A DNA stretch of 64,000 nucleotides, taken from contig VTPC01000020.1 of assembly GCA_011009095.1 (NCBI GenBank), positions 12,315 to 76,314 of the forward strand, in the 5' to 3' direction. The notes beneath the pieces are model-generated. The model saw nothing but the letters and a program-made list of their open reading frames with translations. It had not been told where the DNA came from and made no database searches. This DNA comes from Ignelater luminosus. Its lineage: Eukaryota; Arthropoda; Insecta; Coleoptera; Elateridae. The position numbers and the translations under genes are program-made. The stretch's first letter is position 1. Every line of letters begins with the position of its first letter. Below are positions 35,031 to 46,064 of this stretch, piece by piece.

Positions 35031-36323
35031 TTTTTACATAAGGTTGTGTGGAGGAAACCTGAAAATGCCAATTTTGAGTCAGTGTGTAAAGCTTATGTAG
35101 ACTACGTGCGAATACACTTTAGGTTCGACGTTACAGTATTTTTTGATGGGTATCCTACCGAAGCCACTCAAAAAAACACCAAAGCAACAAAATGGTTTCA
35201 TCGGGCCTCACTGTACTCTTCGACCAAGTTTGCCTTTTCCAAAACAACACCAGTAACAATGCCACAAAACAAGTTTTTATTTAACGACAATAACAAGAGT
35301 AATCTCATTTTAATGTTAATGATTGGAATGGCTGCAAATGGTATTAAGGTAAAGTAGGCAGTAGAAGACGCCGATGTGATAATAGGAAGCACTGCAATAT
35401 CAAAGACTGCAGACTTTGATAGCGTTATCATTACTAGTAAAAAATAGATCTGCTGGTACTGCTGACAGCACTAGGAAGTGTGTGAAAGGCAATGCGCTCA
35501 GTGTTTCTTATTCGTCAACGTCTTTTAAACGTAACCCACAACATATCCTTTTTTCTTCATGCTGTAAATGGGTACGACACTACATCTACCCCGTTTGGGC
35601 AAGGGAAGAAAAAAAACTGCACTCTTTACGAGAAACACCCTACTCTATCTCAAACAATCAATGTATTCACACTGTCAGACGCAACAGCAGACCAAATTGG
35701 AAAAGCAGGAAAAACGTTTCTTGTCGCTTTGTACGGTGGAAACATGGACAAGCATACACTCGATGATCTACGCTACCAGCTATTTAAGAAATCCGTTACA
35801 AAACCCAAATTTCAGCTTGCCAGGCTGCCACCTACACAAGACGCTGTCCGACATCATGCATTTCAAACTTACCACCAAGTCCAGACATGATTGGAGAGAC
35901 AGATGAATCCTTTAGATTGGGGCTGGATGTCTACCACCCGAGGGCTGATACCGATCAAAACAACTCAAAACACAGCTCCACGATCTTTGCTGCACATTAT
36001 TTCTTGCAAATGAAAGAAAGAATGCAGTTTAGGTTCATGCAGCTGCAAAAAAGCAGGCTGAGCTGCTCTGCTTTATGTAAGAATTGTTCTGGTATGGGTG
36101 CAAAAATTCTGAGACTGACGTACACGAGAATGACATTGATGATTTAGATCAACAGACGGACGAAATTATTACTCAAAAAGATGAAGACATCAACGACTTC
36201 TATTGCATTGAAAAATTTGAAGATATTGAAGCGCCACATGTTCTGCTGTCATACGCTTGTTCCTTGTTCCTACTGGTATTTTTTGTATTTTCCCTAATTA
36301 TTTTTCGTAAAATAAATACATAA
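35031..36323 (+). pseudogene. broken nuclease-like gene with cysteine-rich tail, uncharacterised family
   Basis: Across frames the plus strand reads LHKVVWRKPENANFESVCKA, VTVFFDGYPTEATQK, MPQNKFLFNDNNKSNL and VEDADVIIGSTA. Further on are FFLHAVNGYDTTS, FLVALYGGN, LDDLRYQLFKKSV, RLPPTQDAVRHHAFQTYHQV and LRLGLDVYHP-like residues. It ends with a cysteine-rich stretch (SCSALCKNCSGMGCKNS when two frame slips are allowed) and an acidic tail. I know this pattern from uncharacterised multi-copy insect and Hydra proteins that share an FDGY start, a central DADxLI, a YDTTS block, a LPPT block and a CXC-like end. The D-rich layout hints at a PIN/FEN-like nuclease fold, which is inference. At least five frame breaks are present, and the N-terminal half of the family is missing. 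Confidence 0.6.
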
Positions 36324-36414
36324 AGAAACAATTTTTCTTTCTTCTTATTTAACCATTACATGAGTTCGGAAAATCAAAAATTAGCATAACATCTATGTTA
36401 GACTGCATTTTGAT

Positions 36415-36598
36415 AGGTAATAGAGCAAAAACTGAAAAGAGTCAGAAAATTTAGCGGTTTTTCAAGACCCCACATTTAGCACAGGGTCTGGGAGTTAGAT
36501 TTTTAATTAGTGTCTGAGTACATACAACATACCACAAAAAAACAGTTTTTTCGACCTTTTGCAAGTTACCATGCATAAAATAACTGGACTTTTAGGAG
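36415..36598. repeat. right inverted repeat arm
   Basis: Reverse-complement partner of 34621-34792; the inner border is at AGGTAATAGAGC and the outer border at TTTTAGGAG. Confidence 0.7.
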
Positions 36599-36833
36599 CA
36601 ATTTGTTTGCCTCTTTAGCCGACCTTGTTTCTCTTACGATTTAAAAGATCCCAATCCACGTCGTCTCCCATTTTACACCCTGTATAGCTGTATATCAGGT
36701 AGAAATAAGAAAAGAGTTTGACTCTTCTTTGGTCGTAATGATAAAATAAATTTGGTTTTTTAGGAGTTTGACTACCTGTTCGACTGATGTGCTTCTCGCT
36801 CAGAGTTAAATAGTGTCGGAACGCGAACGCAAA

Positions 36834-36841
36834 GCTATAAA
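36834..36841 (+). promoter_or_regulatory. TATA box candidate
   Basis: CTATAAAAG lies in a relatively GC-rich context (GGAACGCGAACGCAAAGC upstream). It could belong to a solo LTR or a host promoter. No transcript start or gene downstream is recognised. Confidence 0.25.
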
Positions 36842-37514
36842 AGAATCCGGTAACAGCGCAGCAATGGTGTGTTGTGGTGGCAGCTAAAGCTTCCGAGGTA
36901 GCTGTAAAGGTGCTAGTAGTGTTGTGTTGGTGGATCCTTGGAAAAATACTGTTTTGACATTTGACTTTGTCCCTAACAAAAACCACGGTAAAAATTTAGT
37001 GAGAACAGTTAACGAGAGGATTAATCGCTAAGCATTGCGAATACATCTGTAGCGCAAGCACCGCTAAGTACGTTGCTCGGAAATCTCACCAAGGTGGGTT
37101 ATCTGTATATAAGAAAATTGTTGCACAATGCACCAACTTGACACCTTTCGTGGAGATGGAGCAAGCGGGTACTTGTTTTTCTTTATGAGTTTCCCCCTCA
37201 GAAGTGAAAATGGGATTCTGAGGATTTTAAAGACGTGTGTTTCGTTTTATTCTTCTTCTTTGCTGGCGTATCAATAATTTACATGTTCAGACTATGTTCA
37301 GCTTGTCGCTTCATTTTGGCTTGAGGTATATGTTTGATAACGCAAATTGCAGACGTGAGCCCCATATCTCAAAAAAAAATGATTCTTCCGAGTCGAATCT
37401 AGTTGTTGGTAACTACTGTAATTGAATATAATGACGTTTTCTTACGGGTTTGGCCTGATATTCTAGGTTTGCAACTGAGTTTTTAGTGATTCAAGTTTAA
37501 ACGCCAAGATTTGC

Positions 37515-38160
37515 GATTTTCAGGAGAGCTTTAAGACATTACCCACATTGTCCACGAATTGGGACAAGCAGAAGTTAAAGTCCTTGAGGCAAGGCAAAAA
37601 CATAGACCCTTGCGAAACGCCGTGTACACCTTGGATAAAACGCATACGATATTGGTGGGCAGAGAGATAATAGCTGTTAGCTGCACAAAAGGGGCAGAAT
37701 CTCGCGGTGATTAGGAGTCTATTGAAAAGCTTTTTATGTAATATTATGTTGCTAGCTAGAAGTGTGACTTCTAAACAGAGTGTCATCGGGACTTCAGGAT
37801 TACCGTAACGTCTATGTGGATGCTAGAAATAGGGTTTGTAGGAAATTTGCAAGGACGAAATCAGGCCTGGTGGTTGGGGAGAAAATTGTAGCTGGCTAGG
37901 AATTCTCGACGTCTATTTCTCAATAATCTTTTTGAAACTGGCATTTAGAAGAGAGATGGTCTTGTATGATGGTAAGTCGGTAGGTGGTAGCGCCTGTAAA
38001 CGAAGAGCAATGTGTAGGTCGAGACGAACGCCGAGGTTCATGTTGAAGAGGACTTGGAAATCAAACACAGGGTCTTCAGACGTCTGGGGGGGTTTCTTTG
38101 ACAAAGACATTTGCCTGGTAGCTACGGACTTTGGATTTGCAGAAGACACTTGGACAGTGC
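37515..38160 (-). pseudogene. LINE reverse transcriptase remnant
   Basis: The minus strand shows, in the expected order, LPPTDLPSYKTISLLNASFK followed by KIIEK (decayed SYRPISLLP...K..EK motif, about 38000). A YNFLPNHQA segment follows (about 37890), then YRMRFIQGVHGVSQGSMFLP (about 37630, decayed GVPQGSVLGP motif B). The catalytic YADD motif is not found. Several stops and frameshifts are present. The pattern fits the Jockey/R1/CR1 group; the clade is not resolvable. Confidence 0.55.
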
Positions 38161-38340
38161 CTCTTACGAGATAGCTCAGGGAGATGAATGTGTCACTCTA
38201 GTCGTCTCGACAAAAGTGTTTTCTACCGTTAGCAACCTATTTATTGTTTTTTAAATCTAAGCATGACTAATTAAGTTTTTGTCCAGTTGTGTTGCTGCTT
38301 GTACTTTCAGGTGCTCTCACTCAAAAGGAAGTTTATTTTA

Positions 38341-39635
38341 CGAGGGCGGTTCAATAAGTACCCGTGTTAGAAATGAAGACACAAGTTTTTTCAAAACTTT
38401 TTTTTTTATTTTTCAACATAGTCTCCTTTTACAAATATACACTTCTCCCAACGTTCCTGCCATTTTTTTAACCCCTCCAAAAAATAGGATTTGTCGAACT
38501 CTCCAAAATACGCCTCTATCTCGGCGATGACTTCCTCTTTTCAGCTAAATTTTTTTCCCGCGAGCCATTTCTTCATGTTAGGAAACAAGAAAAAGTCGCA
38601 GGGAGCCAGATCGGGTGAATACGGGGGGTGCGGCAGCAATTCATAACGCAATTCATGCAGTTTGGCGGCGACAACTCCGGATGAATGTGCTGGTGCGTTA
38701 TCGTGGTGAAACAGCACCTTCTTTTTCGCCAAATGCGGCCGTGTCTCCTTCAATGTTTTGTCGAAGCTGTCTAATAACTCACTGTAGTATTGTCCAGTGA
38801 TCGTTCTTCCTTTTTCTAAAAAATCCATGAGGATGACGCCGTTCGCATCCCAAAAAATCGTTGTCATGACCTTCCCGGCCGATGGAACCATCTTCGCCTT
38901 CTTTGGAGCAGATTCACCGGGAGAAATCCATTGTTTTGATTGTTGCTTAGTTTCTGGTGTGTAATGATGAATCCAGGTTTCATCAACGGTGACAACTCGA
39001 CGCAAAAACGCCTTCGGATTTCGCTTAAATTGCTCCAAACACTGCTTCGAAGTTACCAGCCGCATCCGCTTGTTGTCCACCGTTAGCAATCGCGGCACCC
39101 ATCGCGCCGATAATTTTTTCATCGCCAACTTATCATGTAAAATATTAATTGCCGTTCCGGTCGACACACCTACGGCCTCTGCTACTTCACGCACTTTCGT
39201 TCGTCGATCAGCGAGAATCATGTCGTGGACTTTTTGAATGATTTCCTCGGTAACCACGTCTGCCGGGCGTCCTGGTCGCTCCTCATCAAAAACGGATGTT
39301 CGCCCACGTTTAAATTCGTTGAACCAATATCTAACTGTGGTCATAGATGGCGAAGTGTCCCCATAAACAGCATCCAACTTTGCTTTTATCTCCTCGCATT
39401 TTTTTCCCATCCAAAAACAGAAAGCGAGTTACCGAACGATACTGCTCTTTTTCCATCTTAGCTAAAATTACGAAACACGTCTTACTCAAATGGCTGTCAA
39501 ATCCAAGCTAACCTATCAATCAGTCTGCAATTTGTTATACCGTCGTTTGATAGATGGCAGCACACGATGATAACATCAACTTCCCTCAGGAACGCCTTCT
39601 TTCGTCAAACACGGGTACTTACTGAACCGCTCTCG
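38341..39635 (-). mobile_element. mariner transposon, copy A
   Basis: 1295 bp between TA dinucleotides (38339-38340 and 39636-39637). The inverted repeats start CGAGGGCGGTTCAATAAGTA and CGAGAGCGGTTCAGTAAGTA and then share CCCGTGTT. It is near-identical to the copy at 55226-56519. The mariner subfamily is different from the element at 15542. Confidence 0.95.
38406..39456 (-). pseudogene. mariner transposase (D34D), copy A, two breaks
   Basis: The start is taken at 39456 by comparison with copy B. A run of seven T's at about 39399-39405 (six in copy B) shifts the frame, so the long open frame restarts at MGKKCEEIKAKL (39410). Catalytic motifs VDETW, HHDNAPAH and SPDLAPCDF are intact with 34 residues between the last two aspartates. 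After WLAGKKFS an in-frame TGA at 38541-38543 stops translation. The same frame then continues KEEVIAEIEAYF and WQERWEKC, ending GDYVEK at 38406. The protein is therefore full length apart from one slip and one stop. Confidence 0.9.
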
Positions 39636-42440
39636 TATTGTGATAAACGAGGTTGGGAAATCTAAAGGAAACACAAAAGATCAAGTAAACTAATATAATG
39701 CTTGTTTATAAGATTAAGACTATCTTTGAATTGATCATTATCATGATTGAAATTCTTTTAGCTGATTTTAAATATCTTTTAAGGTACCAACTTAGTTTTT
39801 CATATAAGAAAAACAGCAACAGAGAAAAATTAAATTGCCGTAGCTGCGTGGCTGAATGGTTGATCCCTCGCATCAGTTGTTCTCTATGAGGCTTTTCACG
39901 GAATTAATTACCTCTTATCCCATCCTAATCTTCATTTTTCTTATAAGCTTCCATTGTTGACTGAAGAGGAGTCTCTGAGCTACTAAATCATTCACTGGTG
40001 AAATGACACATTGACTTTTCATTATTAAATTGAATAAGTAACATACGTTTATGTAGGTTAGGGTGCAAATCAAACACAAAAGCATTCAGTAATTTATGTT
40101 TTATTTTATATAAAACACATAACTCAGTATTTGAAACTTAAATTGTCAAAATTAGTTATGTGTTATATAACACTATAAAAAGATTAGGCCAGATAACTTA
40201 CTTACCTTTCATCTTGAAAATTATACCAATCAATAGCATGATTAACTTTCTAACAGATACTACTAGCGCTACTGTTTTTCAGTAAATTGAATGCCTCCTA
40301 AATATTTGTTGTTTATTCAACTTAAACAGGTTTGAAGGTGTACGTGCTACATCTGCTAAAATATTCAACGTCCGGTTACTCACATTTCCGCATTAACCTT
40401 CATTAAATTGTCTGTATAAGTGATGATAATGTACGTTGTGCAGCCCTGATTGGTTTTTAGCATTTCAATTATTGTATTTGTAACAAACTTTTTCTCTGGT
40501 TTAAATGAATTTGTTTATATCTTCTCTAGTGTGTTTTGGTATGTACATAATTATGTAGTGCGCTGTTTATTTTACTGCTACATAATTGCATTTAAATCTA
40601 TTCTATCTTTTACGCTATTAAATCTCAGGACTGATATAAATTGCTAAAAATAAAGAAAACAACTGGCAAAAAAGAATTTTTTTATTAAATGTTCAATTTT
40701 CTCCTATTAAAATTTAAGGATTTCTAACCATAAGGTATAATAGTTTAATTGCATTGCACAGTACATTAAACTATACTTATAATTAAAATTACATTACAAA
40801 TATTTTACACAATTTAATAACTTTAAAGCGATTTCTTTTTTAGATTTATAAAAACGCTTTAAATAATGTTTGGTGCAGGTCAGAAGAAGAGACTGGGGAT
40901 ATACGAGTGTCTTTCAACTTTCACGAGTGCGAAATGAGACCGCTTGAGAACCGTAATCATTGGGCCATCGTCTTAAATGTGAACTTGAATCTTAAATTTG
41001 TGTCAAGGTTATAAAAACAAGAACATACAAATACAATAAGCTATTTTTCTTTCTAAATGGTTATCATGTTCACGCTTATTATATGTGCTTAGACGTAAAT
41101 GTTACGTTAGCTATAGGTAATATGTCTATAATAATTCATGGGAACAAAATAATACTGCTATGAGAATATCTTTGAATAAGAAGATTTAATCTAGATAATA
41201 GTAAAATCTTATTACATTTGAATAATGATTTTAAAAATAACTCATGTCAGATTTAAATTTATTTAGAACAAAATTCTTGCAAATTTAAAACATGCTTTAC
41301 AGTAGTAACCATTAGTGTCACTAACATAATTTTTATTAGTACCTACCTCGCGATTACGGTAATAATACCAGGATTCATTCCTATATAAAAAATTACCATA
41401 ATTCTATTTTTGTAAATGTCCCCATAAAGTGCTAAAGTTATAATAAAATCTTCATTATACCATAAAGCCTTCTTTATTACATTTTCATGAGATATTTATA
41501 TGGAGATGTACAAAAATTTCCGTTTTTCATTGACCAACCCTTTTTGTTACATGCACGCAAATGGCATGAAAATTTAAAAGGAAAAACAAAACAATAATAA
41601 GTTGTTCGAAATGTTGCTCCGGGGAAATGTTATCTGGAACAAGCTTTTCCGGTGAAAACAACTCAAAAAGAATGCTGGGAATGATAAACTGATAAAGCAG
41701 TTATCCGGAAAATTAAAGTTTAATAAATTTCACTTACATTTCAGATCCAAAACAAGTGTTTGTTGAAAAAAATTTTTCCCTAATATCCAGATACCTACGT
41801 ATTTATGTGGACATTCTTTGTTTCATTGAAAAATGAACAGGCGGCATATTTTAGTTTGTTATGCATCACCTGCAGTGAACAGGTATGTAAAAAATGCAAG
41901 TCATTAAATACTTTCTGCGCTGCCATTTTTTATTCTAACAGCATATTAAAAAAGTTTTATTGCATTTCACTGCTATTTTTGTTCGCATTCTGGTTTGGTT
42001 TGAAGCTTTTATAATACAAGTTGCTTTAGATATTTTATAAAATGATACTGTAGCGTGCAATAAAACAAAATGATACAAACTGTTATGCAAAATGAGTAAT
42101 AAAGAACACTTGCTTATGATTTTATTTTAACCTTGATAACTTTGAAAAGCAATATAGAATACAAAACAATGATTGTGTTTAGTCATGTAAAGTAATACTC
42201 AAGCAAAACTTTAGTTTGTCGCATGTTTCAAGTTTTAGTTGACATTTCCTTGCATTATAGTATCTTGAAGACGAAGAAAAGATCAATTTTCTCTTGAGAT
42301 GTATGGTTTTCAACTAAAATTAAATTTTCCAAATTCTTTCAAAAATGTTATTTCTTGTTAAGATTTCTGTGCAACTCACTACGTTACTCTGTCTATTTTG
42401 AATTTAAAAGCAATATAATAAGCAAATAAAACCGCCAACT
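39636..42440. other. non-coding stretch
   Basis: No gene recognised. GTAGCTGCGTGGCTGAATGG at about 39840 resembles the 5' half and A box of a tRNA, but there is no B box or folding 3' half. The last few hundred bases may include the LINE 5' flank. Confidence 0.35.
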
Positions 42441-42995
42441 GTGATAACAGAAAATGTAAATGTAAAGTACAAACAAAAATCGCGAACAGAAAATATTGAA
42501 ACACACAACCTCGACACCACAAAAGAAACTGTTAAAAAGGTAAAACCAAAAATCACAAAAGAAACTGTAGCAGCCAGTATCCATTTAACAGAGAGTCAAA
42601 TTAAATGTAAAGAGATCATCTCCTTAAATAGCGATGTAGAAAATCAACAACGAAAGACATCTATGCCCAAAAAACAACAGAAAAGGATTATAGTGGGCTC
42701 TCAAGTAAACGAAATTTGTAAATTAAAAGTAGCCCCTAAGGTAAAATCGATTCACATTTGGAAGTTATCCACCGACACCACATCACAGGAAGTTCTTGAC
42801 CACATGGTATCGGTAGCTCCAGTAATATCATGCGAAAAAATTGAATCGAAATTTCCAAAATATTACTCCTCATTTAAACTTGATGTGAATGAAGGCGATG
42901 CTGATAAGATTATGGATCCAACTGTATGGCCGAAAGGAACCTGAATCAATAATTTTTTTTACCGAAAAAATCAACCTCGGCGCATACAAAAGTAA
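42441..42995 (+). pseudogene. LINE ORF1, C-terminal region
   Basis: The open frame has a Lys/Glu/Thr-rich leader followed by SIHIWKLSTDTTSQEVLDHM, a CEKIESKFPKYYSSFK segment and PTVWPKGT. The last three features are typical of the C-terminal domain of insect LINE ORF1 proteins, which bind nucleic acid through an RRM-like fold. A TGA at 42942-42944 interrupts it. The same frame continues INNFFYRKNQPRRIQK to a stop at 42993-42995. Confidence 0.65.
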
Positions 42996-43003
42996 ACAGT
43001 GTT

Positions 43004-45821
43004 GTGAGAAATAGTGTGCAAAATAAAGAGATAAGTTCAAATTGTAATAATAAATTTACTATCGTGCATATTAATGCTCAGTCTGTTCGAAATAAAATAA
43101 TAACTTTTGAAGATTTTGTAAATAACTTTAGAATAAAAATGGATGTACTGTGTGTAAGTGAACATCACATGCGACCTGGTGAACCAGAAAATTTTCTCCT
43201 TAAAAATTATAAAGTTATAAGTCACTATACAAGATCAACCACTAAAGGTGGAGGTGTTATAATACTTTGTAAAAATAAGATTTTATACAATCCTTTAGAT
43301 AAAATTAGTGAACTGTCAATTGAAAAACATATTGAGATTACAGCAGTAAATTTTGTGCAGGAGGAAATTATTTGCGTTACAGCTTATCGGCCTCCAGCTG
43401 GGGATTTTGATGTATTTATGTATAAAATGAATGAATTGTTGACAATTTTAAATAATTTTAATTGTGAAGTCGTAATAAATGGAGATTTTAATATTAGATT
43501 CAATATCAAAGACAAAACTTATGTTAAATTTATAGATATAGTAAACTCTTATGGATTTGTGCAGACTATTACCGAATCGACTAGACTTTCAAATTGCATT
43601 GACAATATCTTAGTAAATTTTGGAAATTTTAGACAGTATAATACTTGGGTTGAGGATCCTGGATTATCGGATCATAAAGCTATATTTATTACCATTGAAT
43701 GCAAACCTACTTTCAAGGATGAAATCACCTCATATAGACCTTATACAGATGTAGGTAAATTTAGATTTTTTAAATTAATAGAAGCTATAAATCGGAATTT
43801 TGTAAATGAAATTCATGTTAATGTTAATACTAAATATTCAAAATTTATTACTATCTTAATAGAATCGTTAAATTGTGCATTTCCTGTGGTTACACAAACA
43901 AATCAAATCAAATCAAATCAAAAACTAACATGGTACACGTCGGAATTAAGAAAAATGAAGGAGCATTTAAATTTTTTAAAGGAATTAAATAAGGATTTTC
44001 CCAACTTAAAACTAAATGAATTGATAAATAGTTTTCGTGTAAAATATAAAAAAGAGATGGAACGGGCAAAAAGTAGGAAGTACATTAAACAAATCCATAA
44101 CAGCAATCAAAAGCCTAAAGTGTACTGGGATATAATTAATGAAAACAGAAGGGGTAAGATAGTCTCAAACAAGATTAGTTTTGATGTAAATAAATTAAAT
44201 AATTTTTTTATAAAACAACCGGAGAATGTATTGAATAGTCTTCCTTTAGTACAAAACACTTCCAGTCCAAATATTTAACAAACAAATGTTAAGTTTAGTA
44301 TACAACCTGTATCAGAAAATAAAATGCGTGATGCAATAAATAGATTAAAAAGTAAAACTAGTCGTGATTATTACAATTTAAATGCAGTGTTAATTAAGTG
44401 TATTAAAAACATAATCATACCACCGCTTACTAAAGTATTCAATGGTTGTATTGAAGAAGGTATATATCCCAATGCCTTAAAAATTTCCAAAGTTATACCC
44501 ATGCATAAAAAGGGATCGTTGAATGATATGAATAACTATAGACCAATTTCTCTTGTTCCCATTATATCTAAAATATTCGAAACGTTAATTAAAGATCAAA
44601 TTGTAGATTATTTTGAAGCTAGTAAACTATTTTATAATCAACAATTCGGCTTTCGTAAAAATAGGTCAGTAACCGAAGCTATAAATTGTCTTTTAGATTT
44701 TGTAATTGAAGGTACGGAAAAAGGATCTTGGGTAGGGGCTTTGTATTGTGACCTACAGAAAGCTTTTTATTGCATCAGTCATGATACTCTGTTACAAAAA
44801 TTACAGTTGTATAACTTTGATACCTCTAGTATTAAGCTGTTTCAATCATATTTACAAAATCGCAAACAAAAAGTTTTTCTAAATAATACTTACTCGGAAG
44901 AAGCATTATTAACTTGTGGAGTTCCACAAGGATCCGTATTGAGTCCTCTCTTATTTGTTATGTATATTAATGATTTACATACGACAATATTATCCGGTAA
45001 AGTAATTTTATTTGCTGAATATAAAACGTTATTGCGATATCAAGATGAGAATAATTTGTTTAATGAAATGAACATTCATCAATCTAAAATCGAAAATTGG
45101 CTAGTACAAAATTGTTTAAAATTAAATGTAAATAAAACAAAAAAACTAATCTTTTCACACCGAACGCTTGTAAATCATCAAAATGAAGATTCTGTGAAAT
45201 TTCTAGGAGTATGGTTAGATCCAGTATTAAGTTGGGATAGTCATATTGAATATTTAGCCACAATTCTTTCAAGAAATTTATTTGTTCTACGTAACTTAAC
45301 TCATATTTTACCTACTCCAGTAGCTGTAACCGCATATTATGCTTTAATAAACGCACACGTGGCTTATGCTGTTGTATGTTGGGGACATTCTACTCATGCT
45401 AATAGAATCTTCAAGCTGCAAAGAAAAGCTATACGTATCATTACAAAAAAAATCTTATACCGATGATGTAAAACAAGATTTTATTAGTTTAAGCATATTA
45501 ACATTTCCATCCCTTTATATTTTTAATAGCTTAATTCAAACTAAAAAATATTTAGACGATTATAATACACAAAATAATGTTCATAATTATAGTACAAGAG
45601 ATAACTTTAAAATTCGTTTAGATTACTTGCGTCTTAATTCAAGTAGATATAGTAAAAATTATTATGGCCCTTTGTTTCTCAATAAATTGCCTGTGAACAT
45701 TGTAAATTTGCCATTAAAATCGTTTAGAAATAAGATTAAAAGATATCTGATAAGTGAAGCCTTTTACTCAATTCAGGAATTTATGGATCATGAATTGAAT
45801 TCCTGTAGCATAGACATGTAA
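43004..45821 (+). pseudogene. LINE ORF2: endonuclease and reverse transcriptase
   Basis: The APE-type endonuclease comes first: VHINAQSVRNK, the Glu in CVSEHHM, CVTAYRPPAGDF, INGDFNIRF and GLSDHKAIF. An in-frame TAA at 44276-44278 is the only thing separating it from the reverse transcriptase, because both frames are identical. The RT has NNYRPISLVPIISKIFE, QQFGFRKNRSVTEAI, CDLQKAFYCIS (first Asp kept) and CGVPQGSVLSPLLF. The catalytic FADD motif has become FAEYK, so the active site is lost. In an 8-A run near 45445 the frame slips to the one ending at 45821, which carries SILTFPSLYIF, VHNYSTR and LFLNKLP, as in related C-terminal tails. Inactive, but recent enough to be almost complete. Confidence 0.9.
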
Positions 45822-46029
45822 AATAAATACAGCTTTATTATCATATCAAGAGAGATCTGTGATATATAAGAAAACAAAATTTACTCTGTTTGCTTTTTTT
45901 AAAATTTATAATTTGCATTATGTATTTTATTGTATTTATTTATTGTATTAAGTATTAGTGACTTGTTATTCTACACTGTATTAAACTTTATTGTATTATT
46001 GACTTGTGCAAATACTCTGTACACTAGCA

Positions 46030-46064
46030 TAAATGAATAAATGAATGAAATGAATGAATGAAAA
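46030..46064 (+). repeat. LINE 3' tail, ATGA-rich microsatellite
   Basis: AATGAATAAATGAATGAAA followed by TGAATGAATG marks the probable 3' terminus of the retrotransposon. Confidence 0.7.

Larger units (their letters stand above)
34621..36598 (+). mobile_element. long-inverted-repeat element carrying a nuclease-like pseudogene
   Basis: About 1.98 kb bounded by imperfect inverted repeats of about 175 bp. Between them is a broken copy of a widespread uncharacterised gene family. The ends are judged from where similarity between the arms stops (both outer ends read CTCCT-A-AGTC-AGT). No target duplication was recognised, so the exact borders and the superfamily are open. Confidence 0.6.
42441..46064 (+). 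mobile_element. non-LTR retrotransposon, near-complete ORF2
   Basis: Holds an ORF1 C-terminal region, then an endonuclease-reverse transcriptase ORF2, then a 3' UTR that ends in an ATGA-rich tail. The short 3' repeat tail instead of poly(A) recalls CR1/L2-type LINEs, but I do not assign the clade. The 5' end is unclear, and ORF1 lacks its upstream part. Confidence 0.85.

Noticed and set aside
34621-36598. Calling the central gene a DDE transposase
   Set aside because: Its motifs (FDGY, DADVII, YDTTS, cysteine-rich tail) do not form a DDE pattern; a nuclease-like reading is only a guess.
39840-39900. tRNA-Ser-like 5' half
   Set aside because: GCGTGGCTGAATGG resembles an A box, but no B box or 3' half follows.
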